Shown one piece after another: positions 17,779 through 26,245 of a DNA stretch of 64,000 nucleotides. The DNA is from Maribacter huludaoensis. Its GTDB lineage: Bacteria; Bacteroidota; Bacteroidia; Flavobacteriales; Flavobacteriaceae. Each line of letters begins with the position of its first letter. The stretch's first letter is position 1. The notes under the pieces were generated by a model, which saw only the letters and a list, made by a program, of their open reading frames with translations, searched no databases and was not told where the DNA came from. A program made the translations under genes and the position numbers. Location: the NCBI RefSeq assembly GCF_029350945.1, contig NZ_JARKMS010000004.1:1-64000 (forward strand), read 5' to 3'.

Positions 17779-19572
17779 TTAAGCTTTGGTATTTGCCGAA
17801 ATCCATTTCATTATTTTTTCTTCAAGTAGCGCTAACGGTACACAACCAACTTCTAACACTTTTTCGTGAAATACTTTAATATCAAAATCTTTACCAAGGT
17901 TAGCTTCTGCTTTAGCACGAAGTTCCATGATTTTAAGTTGCCCTATTTTATAGGATAAAGCCTGACCAGGATTTGCCATATATCGTTCAATTTCAGAAGT
18001 AATGCTAGCTTCGGATTCTGCTTCGTTATCTAAGGAATATTGAATAGCCTTTTCTCTAGACCACCCTTTTGAATGCAGCCCTGTATCAACCACCAAGCGA
18101 ACTGCACGGTGCATTTCCGCTCCAAGCATACCAAAGTATTGATATGGATCTGTATATAGACCTAATTCTTTACCTAAAGATTCAGTATATAAAGCCCAAC
18201 CTTCTCCGTAGGCACTATACCAAAGTGTTTTTCTAAATTGTGGTAGATTTTCATTTTCTTGTGTCAGTGAAATTTGAAAGTGGTGGCCTGGTATAGCCTC
18301 GTGCAAGAATAAATCTTCATCTGAATACGTGTTGTAAGAAGTAACATCTGGAATAGGAACATAGAAAATACCGGGTCTGGTACCATCTAAAGAACCGGGG
18401 TTGTATTCTGCACTGGCGGAAGCTTCCCTAAAAGCCTCTGTACGTCTTACCTCAAAAGGAGTTTTAGGCTGTTTGCTAAATAAGGCATTTACTTTGGGCA
18501 TCATTCTTTTATGGATGGCATTAAAATTAGCAATAACCTCTTGCGGATCTTTAAAAGGCATCAGCTCTTTTTTGTTGCGTACCTCATTGAAAAATGCTTT
18601 AAGATCACCTTTAAAACCAACTTGTTTTTTAACAGCTTCCATTTCAGCACTAATTCTGGCTACTTCCTTTAATCCTATTTCATGAATTTCTGAAGCCGTC
18701 ATATTTGTTGTAGTATATAACTTTATCTGATGTGCATAATAAGCGTCACCATTTGGGATACCTTGTATACCACTACTTTCTCTACCGGCCTTTAAATATT
18801 CCGCTGCCATAAAATCATGCAATTCTTTGTATGCCGGTATTATTTTATTGGTGATAACAGCCGTGTAAATTTCGGTCAGCCTTTGTTTGTCGGCTTCTGG
18901 AAAATCTGCAGGAAAGTTTTTAATAGGGGTATAGAAGAGGTTGTCTTCAAGACTGGTATTTGCTACACTTGCAAGTTGTGGTAAAACTTTTTTAATAAGA
19001 GATTTAGGTAATACGGTTTTAGCTTTAATACCTGCTTGCATTTTAGATTTTGCGGATTGCAACCAAACCTCATAATCTTCTAGACGCTTGCTCCAATTTT
19101 CATAGTCTTTCGTAGTTTTAAAGGGTTGGGCGCTAGAACCACCGGCTAATTGCCCCATCATTAAATTCATGGACCACATTTGGTCTATTGGAGTATATTG
19201 CTCAAAAGCTAGACCTTCTAAATTTACTTTGCATTCCCATTTTAGAATAGATTTGGACATCAGCTCACTTTCAGAAAGTTGGGCGTCGTCAAATTTCTCC
19301 GCTTTTTCCAAATAAGTTTGATAGTAGTTGACCAGTTCTTTCTTGTAACTATCAGATAGAAAATTTGGTAGTGTGTCGTTGTATCTGTTATCTCCTTGAA
19401 AAGTGGCGTTCAACGGATTCAGTTTTAATCCGTCATCATAATAATGCGCCAATAGGGTCATGAAACCAATATTGTGTATAGTAGGATTAGAAGAAACTTC
19501 CCCGTTTGTTCTTAATTGCGCTTGAGTTTTAAGCCCAAGGATGAGGGCAAATGTTATAATAAAATTTTTCAT
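17779..19572 (-). CDS. secreted DUF885 family metallopeptidase-like protein
   Basis: 597 residues from the ATG at 19572, which starts a clean signal peptide (MKNFIITFALILGLKTQAQ) and lies after the MOSC stop. A longer ATG frame to 19641 would overlap the MOSC gene by 53 bp. The HEAIPGHHFQ motif supplies the HExxxGH zinc site of the DUF885 family. EGWALYTESLGKELG is also conserved. The family is related to gluzincin peptidases and is probably periplasmic here. Substrate unknown. Confidence 0.9.
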   Translation of the reverse strand: MKNFIITFALILGLKTQAQLRTNGEVSSNPTIHNIGFMTLLAHYYDDGLKLNPLNATFQGDNRYNDTLPNFLSDSYKKELVNYYQTYLEKAEKFDDAQLSESELMSKSILKWECKVNLEGLAFEQYTPIDQMWSMNLMMGQLAGGSSAQPFKTTKDYENWSKRLEDYEVWLQSAKSKMQAGIKAKTVLPKSLIKKVLPQLASVANTSLEDNLFYTPIKNFPADFPEADKQRLTEIYTAVITNKIIPAYKELHDFMAAEYLKAGRESSGIQGIPNGDAYYAHQIKLYTTTNMTASEIHEIGLKEVARISAEMEAVKKQVGFKGDLKAFFNEVRNKKELMPFKDPQEVIANFNAIHKRMMPKVNALFSKQPKTPFEVRRTEAFREASASAEYNPGSLDGTRPGIFYVPIPDVTSYNTYSDEDLFLHEAIPGHHFQISLTQENENLPQFRKTLWYSAYGEGWALYTESLGKELGLYTDPYQYFGMLGAEMHRAVRLVVDTGLHSKGWSREKAIQYSLDNEAESEASITSEIERYMANPGQALSYKIGQLKIMELRAKAEANLGKDFDIKVFHEKVLEVGCVPLALLEEKIMKWISANTKA

Positions 19573-19588
19573 TACTTGTGTATTAAAA

Positions 19589-20224
19589 TTATGATAGGTA
19601 TTTCTTGAACCTGTCCTTTTTATATTGTGGTACAGCTTCATTGCTCATGAAAAGTTCTAGCAAATCTTTAGATTTTTCTTTTGCAAAAATCAATTCATAA
19701 AATTGTTGTGTGGTAAATCTATTTCTAGATTGTTCTACTAGTATAAATTCATCTCCGGCCGATACAAGACCTTCTTCTAGAATTTTTACGTAGGTGCCAG
19801 GGTGATTATGTGTAATAAATTCTTTTAATATTTTTTGTGTGCCAAAGCGTATACCTAATTTATAGCAAGGCTCTCGCGGTTGTGATACTTGTACTAAGGC
19901 ATTTCCTATTTTGTATATATCGCCAACACGAATTTTAGATTCATCAAGACCTTCAACGGTTAAGTTTTCACCGAACATGCCCCAATCCCATTCTAGTTCA
20001 GGGTAAAGTTGTTTCCAATAATCATAGTAATCGGCAGAAAAGAGATAACATGCTTTATGTACGCCGCCATGATGCACACGGTCTATAACAGTGTCATCTC
20101 TGACATCATTTTTAGTGAGAAATAAGGCCTTAGAAGTTGGGTATTTGAAGATACCGGTTTGCTCGGTAGCACCGTTCCATTCAAAAGTTACTGCATCTCC
20201 TATGTTCGTTGAAATCACCTTCAT
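19589..20224 (-). CDS. MOSC domain protein, YiiM-like
   Basis: 211 residues. The MOSC domain (about 20-150) has HHGGVHKACYLFSADYYDYW, WGMFGENLTVEG and QVSQPREPCYKLGIRFG; the Cys in REPCYKLG is the presumed metal/sulfur-carrier residue. The C-terminal part resembles the 3-alpha domain of YiiM proteins. Related proteins use the molybdenum cofactor or handle N-hydroxylated compounds. It is the first gene of a likely three-gene unit with DUF885 and DoxX genes. No -7 box was recognised. Confidence 0.9.
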   Translation of the reverse strand: MKVISTNIGDAVTFEWNGATEQTGIFKYPTSKALFLTKNDVRDDTVIDRVHHGGVHKACYLFSADYYDYWKQLYPELEWDWGMFGENLTVEGLDESKIRVGDIYKIGNALVQVSQPREPCYKLGIRFGTQKILKEFITHNHPGTYVKILEEGLVSAGDEFILVEQSRNRFTTQQFYELIFAKEKSKDLLELFMSNEAVPQYKKDRFKKYLS

Positions 20225-20387
20225 GTGGTGAAGATAAAAAAAGCACTAGTATTTATGATAAAAGGTTTACTTAAAGTTGACCAAACTGGTATTAAATCGG
20301 TTAAAAACGTAGGGTATTTATTAGTAACCTATGATTTTTTCGTCTGTTTGTTGCTTATTTCTAAATTCAGTAGTTAGCTTTTGTGTC

Positions 20388-21797
20388 TTAGTTGGTTGTC
20401 ACGCTGTCTCGTAATACAATGCTATGTTGGTTAATTGACGTTGTGCTGTTTTCTGGGAAGTACCAGAAGGGTATGGTTTTTAACGTATCTATTTCCGTTT
20501 TTGTTCCTTCTTGTCTTTTGTTAGCAGGTCCAATTATTCTTAAAAGGTGTTTGCCTTTTTCTAAACCCTCTAAATCTATATAAGTTTCAAACCCGAATCT
20601 ATCATTTTTATTATTTGTCAGAATAAATTCTTTTTCAAAAAACATAGTATCAATTTTTATTTTAAAAATCTGGTTCATTATGTTTAAAAATTTTTGCTGT
20701 TTTTTTAGTATTGCTTCTTCAGGGTCACTTGTTAGCCCCATTTCTTGAAACATTTTTTCTGGTTGAAAACTAAATCCTCTTTTATCACTCTCTGGTTTTA
20801 GTGTAGTATCGGTTTCAATAATTGCATCTTCAATGAAATTATTAAAACCAACAAATATTTTCATGTAAGGTTTTTCAATTACTTTAGATGAGATTGAGAT
20901 AAAATCAATCATATCTTCTTTTTCGATTAATTGGTCCTCATAATTTAATTTATTAATAAATGTGCTAGATGAAGCCTGATTAATTACTTGAAAATTTGAA
21001 TTTTGATTTCCAGTTAATCCGAAAAATAGTGAAATCACGAAGTAAAAGGGTAGAATATATATAGCAACCCATCTAGCTTTTTTTTGATCTAAAAAATTAT
21101 AAACCAATGGGCGATAAATAAAGGAGAGTGAAATAATATTGAAAACTTTATAAATGGGATAATAAAACTTAGCGGTTATCTCATTTTTCTTCAAAATTCC
21201 CATACCCAGAAAATCAACAACTAAAAATAAAATGCAAATAGCATATGGTATTCCAATTAAGCACATTAAAATTATAGACGTGGTTTCTGAAAACCAGTCG
21301 GTCATGAAGATTAGGTAGACTAAAAATTGAAAGATACCCATTATTAAAAAATAGGATAAAAAATAAAAAACCATTAAAAAGGCTAATGCAAATAGAGAAC
21401 TGCAAATATTTTCAAGTCTAGAGATATATCTATCAAAAGAACCTACTTTAATTTGAAGGAAGTTTGTGAATTTATCGGTGTAACCAAGTTCTTCATAATC
21501 AATTTCTCCAGAAACATAACGCAAGCCTAAAGTGCCAATCCATAATCCTCTTAAAATCACATGGATTAAAAGGACGATCATCAATATGTATACACCATTA
21601 ATGGTAGGTCCAAGCAAAAATTTATAGATTTCGTCATCTTGCTTTAAGGCTTTTAGGTATTCAATTTGTAAAAAATCTTGTGATTGCCAAAGCCCATATA
21701 TTGCAAAACCTGATATTATAAGCTCAAGTTGCCAGCTTTCGGTTTGTAGCTTGTCTAATAATTTTTTAAAAGAAGTAGAGCTATGGTTGTTATTCAT
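20388..21797 (-). CDS. unrecognised membrane protein with large C-terminal extracytoplasmic part
   Basis: 469 residues from the ATG at 21797. A GTG start at 21845 is rejected because it lies inside the htpG terminator. The protein has about six to seven hydrophobic helices: near 25-45, 65-95, 135-175, 180-210 and 250-270. A soluble region of roughly 190 residues (about 275-469), rich in charged residues and beta strands, follows the last helix. No family is recognised. It is monocistronic by position, between terminators and the MOSC gene. It could be a sensor or envelope protein, but nothing in the sequence decides this. Confidence 0.75.
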   Translation of the reverse strand: MNNNHSSTSFKKLLDKLQTESWQLELIISGFAIYGLWQSQDFLQIEYLKALKQDDEIYKFLLGPTINGVYILMIVLLIHVILRGLWIGTLGLRYVSGEIDYEELGYTDKFTNFLQIKVGSFDRYISRLENICSSLFALAFLMVFYFLSYFLIMGIFQFLVYLIFMTDWFSETTSIILMCLIGIPYAICILFLVVDFLGMGILKKNEITAKFYYPIYKVFNIISLSFIYRPLVYNFLDQKKARWVAIYILPFYFVISLFFGLTGNQNSNFQVINQASSSTFINKLNYEDQLIEKEDMIDFISISSKVIEKPYMKIFVGFNNFIEDAIIETDTTLKPESDKRGFSFQPEKMFQEMGLTSDPEEAILKKQQKFLNIMNQIFKIKIDTMFFEKEFILTNNKNDRFGFETYIDLEGLEKGKHLLRIIGPANKRQEGTKTEIDTLKTIPFWYFPENSTTSINQHSIVLRDSVTTN

Positions 21798-21840
21798 GGT
21801 TTTGATTATTTCAAGAAAGATAACAACATTTAACAAAAAA

Positions 21841-21863
21841 GCCACTACAAAAAATGTAGTGGC
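21841..21863 (-). terminator. intrinsic terminator of htpG
   Basis: GCCACTACA (21841-21849) pairs with TGTAGTGGC (21855-21863) over a 5-nt loop. A-run on the plus strand at 21835-21840 gives the minus-strand T tract. It lies 27 bp after the htpG stop. Confidence 0.85.
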
Positions 21864-21889
21864 TTTTTCAAAATTATAAGAAATGGAAA

Positions 21890-23779
21890 TTACTTCACCA
21901 TCTCGTAGCTACGTTTAATAAACTCAGTTAAAGCTTTACCTTTAAGTAAGCCTTTAGATAACTTCGCCAAGTCAAGTGACTGATTGATCAATCGCTCTTT
22001 TTTCTTCGCAGTTTTCGTGTTTAAGAATTCACTTACCAATGGGTGGTTTGTGTTTACGATCAGGTTATACATTTCTGGCATGGCACCCATACCGAACATA
22101 CCACCGCCACCGCCGGTCTGTTGCATTTCTTTCATACGGCGCATAAATTCAGGCTCCGTAATAGTGAACGGAGAAGAATCACTGTCCATAGCTTCTAACT
22201 GAACCGTAAAGCTTTTATCTGTAATAGCTTCTTCCAATTCTTTTTTCAAAGTCTCTTTTTCATCGTCAGATAATTTAGAGATTTGAGTTTCTTCCTTTTG
22301 TATCAATTTGTCAATATGATCGGCATCTACACGGGCAAAAGAAATATTCTCTTTAGATCCTTCTAGCTTTTGCATTAAGTGACCTATAATTGGCGAATCT
22401 AACAACAGTATTTCATAACCTTTAGCTTTTGCAGTTTCAATATAACTGTGCTGTGCTTCTTTGTCAGATGCGTAAAGAATAACCGTTTTTCCGTCTTTAT
22501 CCGTCTGTGTATCTTTTATTTTCTCTTGTAACTCTTCAAATGTAAAATAAGAGCCATCTACAGTTGGGTATAGAGCAAACTTGTCCGCTTTGTCAAAGAA
22601 TTTATCTTCAGAAAGCATTCCGTATTCAATAACTATTTTAATATCGTTCCATTTAGCTTCAAAATCTTCTCTATTGTTTTTAAATAAGGAATTTAGCTTA
22701 TCTGCAACTTTTCTTGTGATGTAGGAAGATATTTTTTTAACGGCGCCATCAGCCTGTAAATAAGAACGAGAAACGTTCAATGGAATATCTGGAGAATCTA
22801 TGACTCCACGTAGCATGGTCAAAAATTCAGGAACAATACCTTCAACATTATCTGTTACAAAAACTTGATTTTGGTACAACTGAATTTTGTCTTTCTGTAC
22901 ATTAAGGTCATTCGTCAATTTTGGAAAGTACAGAATACCCGTTAAGTTAAAAGGATAGTCAACATTCAAGTGAATATTAAACAATGGCTCTTCAAATTGC
23001 ATTGGGTACAATTCTCTGTAAAACTCCTGGTAATCTTTTGCTTCTAAATCGGCTGGTTGTTTTGTCCAGGCCGGATTAGGGTTGTTAATTATATTATCTA
23101 CTTCTTTAGTAGGAGCCGGGTCTTCTTCTTTTGCACCTTCTGGTTTTGGTAATGTTTCTGTTTTCATTCCAAATTTAATTGGAATAGGCATAAACTTGTT
23201 ATACTTGCTTAACAGTTCTTTTATTCTATTATCTTCTAAAAACTCGGTAGAGTCATCTGCAATATGAAGTATAATTTCTGTACCACGTGTCTCTTTGTCG
23301 GCAGGCTCCATAATAAATTCAGGAGAACCGTCACATGACCAGTGAACTGCTGGTTCGTCTTTAAAGCTTTTTGTAATGATTTCTACTTTATGGGCAACCA
23401 TAAATGCAGAGTAAAAGCCAAGTCCAAAATGCCCTATTATTCCTGAATCTTTAGCAGTATCCTCATATTTATTTAAAAACTCTTCGGCACCGGAAAAAGC
23501 TACTTCATTAATATACTTCTTAACTTCCTCCTCTGTCATACCAAGACCTTGGTCAATGATATGTAGTTTCTTTCCTTCTTTGTCCGCTTTAACTTCAATA
23601 ATAGGGTTGCCGTATTCAACCTTAGCTTCGCCAATAGTGGTCAAATGTTTCATTTTTAAAGTTGCATCGGTTGCATTCGAAATCAACTCTCTTAGAAAAA
23701 TTTCGTGATCACTGTATAAAAACTTCTTGATCAGTGGAAAAATGTTGTCTACGGACACATTAATTTTACCTGTTGCCAT
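21890..23779 (-). CDS. htpG: molecular chaperone HtpG (Hsp90)
   Basis: 629 residues. GHKL ATPase motifs are ELISNATDATLK, DQGLGMT and GHFGLGFYSAFMV in the first 130 residues. The middle domain has the PLNVSRSYLQ catalytic-loop motif (Arg), and a C-terminal dimerisation domain ends near KRSYEMVK. It is a cytosolic ATP-dependent chaperone. A GGGGGMFGMG glycine-rich stretch occurs near the C-terminus. Upstream on the minus strand is a -7-like sequence with a longer T run (23846-23856), and directly beyond it a perfect palindrome (23858-23874). No CIRCE element is present. Confidence 0.97.
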   Translation of the reverse strand: MATGKINVSVDNIFPLIKKFLYSDHEIFLRELISNATDATLKMKHLTTIGEAKVEYGNPIIEVKADKEGKKLHIIDQGLGMTEEEVKKYINEVAFSGAEEFLNKYEDTAKDSGIIGHFGLGFYSAFMVAHKVEIITKSFKDEPAVHWSCDGSPEFIMEPADKETRGTEIILHIADDSTEFLEDNRIKELLSKYNKFMPIPIKFGMKTETLPKPEGAKEEDPAPTKEVDNIINNPNPAWTKQPADLEAKDYQEFYRELYPMQFEEPLFNIHLNVDYPFNLTGILYFPKLTNDLNVQKDKIQLYQNQVFVTDNVEGIVPEFLTMLRGVIDSPDIPLNVSRSYLQADGAVKKISSYITRKVADKLNSLFKNNREDFEAKWNDIKIVIEYGMLSEDKFFDKADKFALYPTVDGSYFTFEELQEKIKDTQTDKDGKTVILYASDKEAQHSYIETAKAKGYEILLLDSPIIGHLMQKLEGSKENISFARVDADHIDKLIQKEETQISKLSDDEKETLKKELEEAITDKSFTVQLEAMDSDSSPFTITEPEFMRRMKEMQQTGGGGGMFGMGAMPEMYNLIVNTNHPLVSEFLNTKTAKKKERLINQSLDLAKLSKGLLKGKALTEFIKRSYEMVK

Positions 23780-23857
23780 TTTTTATATTTTTTATGCCAC
23801 GGTCAGCGCGGCCATTGTTAATAATGATTGTTCGTTGCTATTGGTCAAAAAAAATAC

Positions 23858-23874
23858 CACAATAGGTTATTGTG
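23858..23874. promoter_or_regulatory. perfect 7-bp-arm palindrome, operator-like
   Basis: CACAATA-GGT-TATTGTG, a 17-bp perfect inverted repeat in the htpG upstream region, about 80 bp before the start codon and just upstream of the -7-like sequence. Size and position fit a homodimeric repressor or activator site. The regulator is unknown; the neighbouring TetR-family protein is one candidate. Confidence 0.45.
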
Positions 23875-23953
23875 ACAAACTGACAGTTATGGACCTATGA
23901 AAGTTTAACAAATATTTTTGTTTAAATTTTATTTAAAAAAGTTAAACATAACG

Positions 23954-23961
23954 TATATTTG
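23954..23961 (+). promoter_or_regulatory. -7 box for a short unannotated transcript
   Basis: TATATTTG, a perfect TAnnTTTG. Transcription would start near 23965 and run into the hairpin at 24044-24069. No -33 TTG at proper spacing. Confidence 0.5.
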
Positions 23962-23984
23962 TAGGGTGATTATGAGAAATTGCT

Positions 23985-24077
23985 ATGAAAAAGAATTTAC
24001 AGCATAATCACATGTTGATTATTTATTGGTTAGGTTGTTTAGGAACGTGCTATCACCTGATAGCACGTTTTTATTAA
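23985..24077 (+). CDS. possible 30-residue hydrophobic peptide
   Basis: ATG to TAA, 30 codons: MKKNLQHNH followed by a hydrophobic stretch (MLIIYWLGCLG) and a TCYHLIARFY tail. Basic N-terminus plus a near membrane-spanning segment resembles small membrane peptides. The frame runs through the whole terminator hairpin, so its translation would compete with hairpin formation. It may equally be chance in a non-coding RNA. Confidence 0.2.
   Translation: MKKNLQHNHMLIIYWLGCLGTCYHLIARFY
24044..24075 (+). terminator. strong intrinsic terminator of the short transcript
   Basis: AACGTGCTATCA (24044-24055) pairs perfectly with TGATAGCACGTT (24058-24069), followed by TTTATT. The T tract is only on the plus side, so it cannot serve htpG, which reads the other way. 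Confidence 0.8.
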
Positions 24078-24149
24078 ATATAAGCTAATGTTTCATAAAA
24101 ACTTCTAACTGTGAAATCTGCATTGTACCTTATAATAAAATAATTAGAT

Positions 24150-24803
24150 ATGTCTGCTAAAGCTAAAAAAGTAACAAAAGAATTAATCATTACTATGTTT
24201 ATGGACTATGTGCTTGAGCACGAAAAATTACCAAAGACGGTCTATAAATTCTGTAAAGTGAACAATATTGAAGAATCGGATTATTATCTGTACTATGGTT
24301 CTATTGATGCTCTTAAAAAGGGAATATGGGATACTTTTTTCGAGAATACGATAAACGTAATCCATAAAAATGCGGAGTACCAAGAATTTACCAATAGGGA
24401 TAAAATGCTTACATTCTTTTACACTTTTTTTGAGGTGCTTACCTTAAATAGGAGCTATGTATTGTTTGTTATGGATAATGCGGGCAGTCCGCTTAAAAAT
24501 TTGGAACAGTTAAAAGGTTTAAGAAAAAGTGTCAAGCAATTTGCCAAAGGTTTGATCAATGATGGCAATGCCGATAAAAACCTGAAGATTACAAAACATA
24601 ATCCACAATTATTTTCTGAAGGAGCTTGGCTACAGACAATGTTTTTAATGAATTTTTGGAAATCTGATGACTCTGCTTCATTTGAAAAAACAGATGTGGC
24701 CATAGAAAAATCCGTAAATACAATTTTTGATTTATTCGATAATACGCCCTTGGAGAATATTCTGGATTTTGGAAAATTCCTTTACAAAGAAAAGTTTGCC
24801 TAA
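24150..24803 (+). CDS. TetR-family regulator-like protein paired with an ABC1 kinase
   Basis: 217 residues. The N-terminal 60 residues form a TetR-type helix-turn-helix (KELIITMFMDYVLEHEKLPKT, FCKVNNIEESDYYLYYGSID), though the recognition region is atypical. The rest is an all-helical ligand/dimer domain with aromatic-rich helices (MLTFFYTFFEVL). The ABC1-kinase gene follows after 15 bp, so one operon is likely, a pairing I associate with Flavobacteria. It may control its own operon; the palindrome 290 bp upstream is a possible but unproven site. Confidence 0.82.
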   Translation: MSAKAKKVTKELIITMFMDYVLEHEKLPKTVYKFCKVNNIEESDYYLYYGSIDALKKGIWDTFFENTINVIHKNAEYQEFTNRDKMLTFFYTFFEVLTLNRSYVLFVMDNAGSPLKNLEQLKGLRKSVKQFAKGLINDGNADKNLKITKHNPQLFSEGAWLQTMFLMNFWKSDDSASFEKTDVAIEKSVNTIFDLFDNTPLENILDFGKFLYKEKFA

Positions 24804-24818
24804 TCTAACGCTTACAAT

Positions 24819-26129
24819 ATGAAAACTCTAGACAGAATACCCACCGGAAAGATAGAACGGGCAAGTAAGTTGGTAAGAACCGGTGCAAAAATTGGTGGTA
24901 ATTACGCTAAGTATATTGGTAAAAAAATTATAAATCCTGATACTACCAAAGATGAGTTGAATGAAGATAATGCCGCAGATATTTATGACGGATTAAAATC
25001 ATTGAAGGGTAGTGCTCTTAAAGTTGCTCAGATGCTGAGTATGGAAAAGAATCTCCTGCCTAACGCTTATGTTGAGAAGTTTTCATTGTCGCAATTCTCG
25101 GTTCCTCCGTTATCTGCACCGTTAGTGCGTAAAACCTTTAAAAAATATTTGAACAAATATCCAGAAGAGGTTTTTGATACATTTGAAAAAGACTCTATAA
25201 ATGCTGCCAGTATAGGTCAGGTACACAAGGCAACTAAAGATGGTAAAAACTTGGCCGTTAAAATACAATATCCGGGTGTTGCACAAAGTATTAGCAGTGA
25301 TTTGGCCATAGTAAAGCCAATTGCAATTCGTATGTTCAACTTGCAAGGAAAAGATTCTGATAAATATTTTAAAGAAGTTGAAAATAAGTTAATTGAAGAA
25401 ACGGATTACCTTTTGGAAGTGGCTCAGAGTAAACAGATTACAGAGGCGTGCAAAGTAATACCAAACATAAATTTTCCTAAATATTATACAGATCTTTCAA
25501 GTCAGCGCATTATTACGATGGATTGGATGACAGGTATGCATCTAAGTGAATTTACAAAAACAGGTTTCTCTCAGGCTACTGGAGATAAACTTGGTCAAGC
25601 TTTATGGGATTTCTATATGTTTCAAATTCACGGGTTGCGAAAAGTCCATGCAGACCCACATCCAGGTAATTTTTTGATAAGTAAAAATGAGGAGCTTATA
25701 GCTATAGACTTTGGTTGTATTAAAGAGGTTCCAGATTCTTTTTATGTGCCTTATTTTGAACTTGCTAGACCAGAAGTAATCTCGGATGATAAAAAATTCA
25801 CAGAAAAACTTTACGAGCTAGAAATCTTGATGCCGGCAGATACCGCAGAGGAAATAGTGTTTTTTAAATCTATCTTTTATCAATTGTTAAGCTTGTTTAC
25901 ATCACCTTTCCATAATGACAATTTCAATTTTGGTGATGAAGTTTTTTGGGGTAAAATTGCAGCATTGGGAGAGCAATTCTCATCGGACAAGCAAATACGT
26001 AAAATGAACGGTAATAGAGGTTCAAAGCATTTCTTATATATGAACCGTACATTTTTTGGTCTATACAACTTGTTGTATGATCTTAAGGCAAATGTAAAGG
26101 TTAACGATTTTAAGAAGTATTTGAGTTAA
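24819..26129 (+). CDS. AarF/ABC1/UbiB-family atypical kinase
   Basis: 436 residues. The family's KxGQ motif appears as K68-V-A-Q71. An Ala-rich loop (INAASIGQVHKA), the ATP-binding Lys in LAVKIQYPG, the catalytic loop HADPHPGNFLI and the DFG motif IDFGCIKE are present, so the kinase-like core is intact. UbiB/Coq8 relatives support ubiquinone synthesis and lipid transport. Flavobacteria normally use menaquinone, so a quinone role is uncertain here. It is co-transcribed with the TetR-family gene. Confidence 0.9.
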   Translation: MKTLDRIPTGKIERASKLVRTGAKIGGNYAKYIGKKIINPDTTKDELNEDNAADIYDGLKSLKGSALKVAQMLSMEKNLLPNAYVEKFSLSQFSVPPLSAPLVRKTFKKYLNKYPEEVFDTFEKDSINAASIGQVHKATKDGKNLAVKIQYPGVAQSISSDLAIVKPIAIRMFNLQGKDSDKYFKEVENKLIEETDYLLEVAQSKQITEACKVIPNINFPKYYTDLSSQRIITMDWMTGMHLSEFTKTGFSQATGDKLGQALWDFYMFQIHGLRKVHADPHPGNFLISKNEELIAIDFGCIKEVPDSFYVPYFELARPEVISDDKKFTEKLYELEILMPADTAEEIVFFKSIFYQLLSLFTSPFHNDNFNFGDEVFWGKIAALGEQFSSDKQIRKMNGNRGSKHFLYMNRTFFGLYNLLYDLKANVKVNDFKKYLS

Positions 26130-26245
26130 GTTTTTTGATGCTTTTGGTTAAAAGGTTGATAGTTATATTTTCAAAAAAATTCTTAATAGTTGTTTATATT
26201 GCAACACTAATTCAACCTGGACTAGATCAGGACTAAAATATTACT

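Larger units (their letters stand above)
23965..24077 (+). ncRNA. candidate small RNA or leader/attenuator upstream of the tetR-like gene
   Basis: The region is bounded by a -7 box and an intrinsic terminator, with no annotated plus-strand gene in between, so a transcript of about 110 nt is predicted. It has a small upstream hairpin (TAATCA/TGATTA arms around 24005-24021) and the strong terminal hairpin. It may be a free small RNA or the 5' leader of the tetR-ABC1 unit. No known RNA family is recognised. Confidence 0.4.
23780..24149. other. 370-bp divergent gap between htpG and tetR-like gene
   Basis: From left to right it holds: a -7-like T-rich sequence for htpG (23846-23856, minus); a perfect palindrome (23858-23874); very AT-rich DNA; a plus-strand -7 box (23954-23961); a candidate short transcript with a 30-codon frame (23985-24077) and a terminator hairpin (24044-24069); then 70 bp without a recognisable promoter before the TetR-family gene. 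Confidence 0.7.

Noticed and set aside
21843-21845. GTG as start of the unrecognised membrane protein gene
   Set aside because: It lies inside the htpG terminator hairpin; the ATG at 21797 is the first start outside it.
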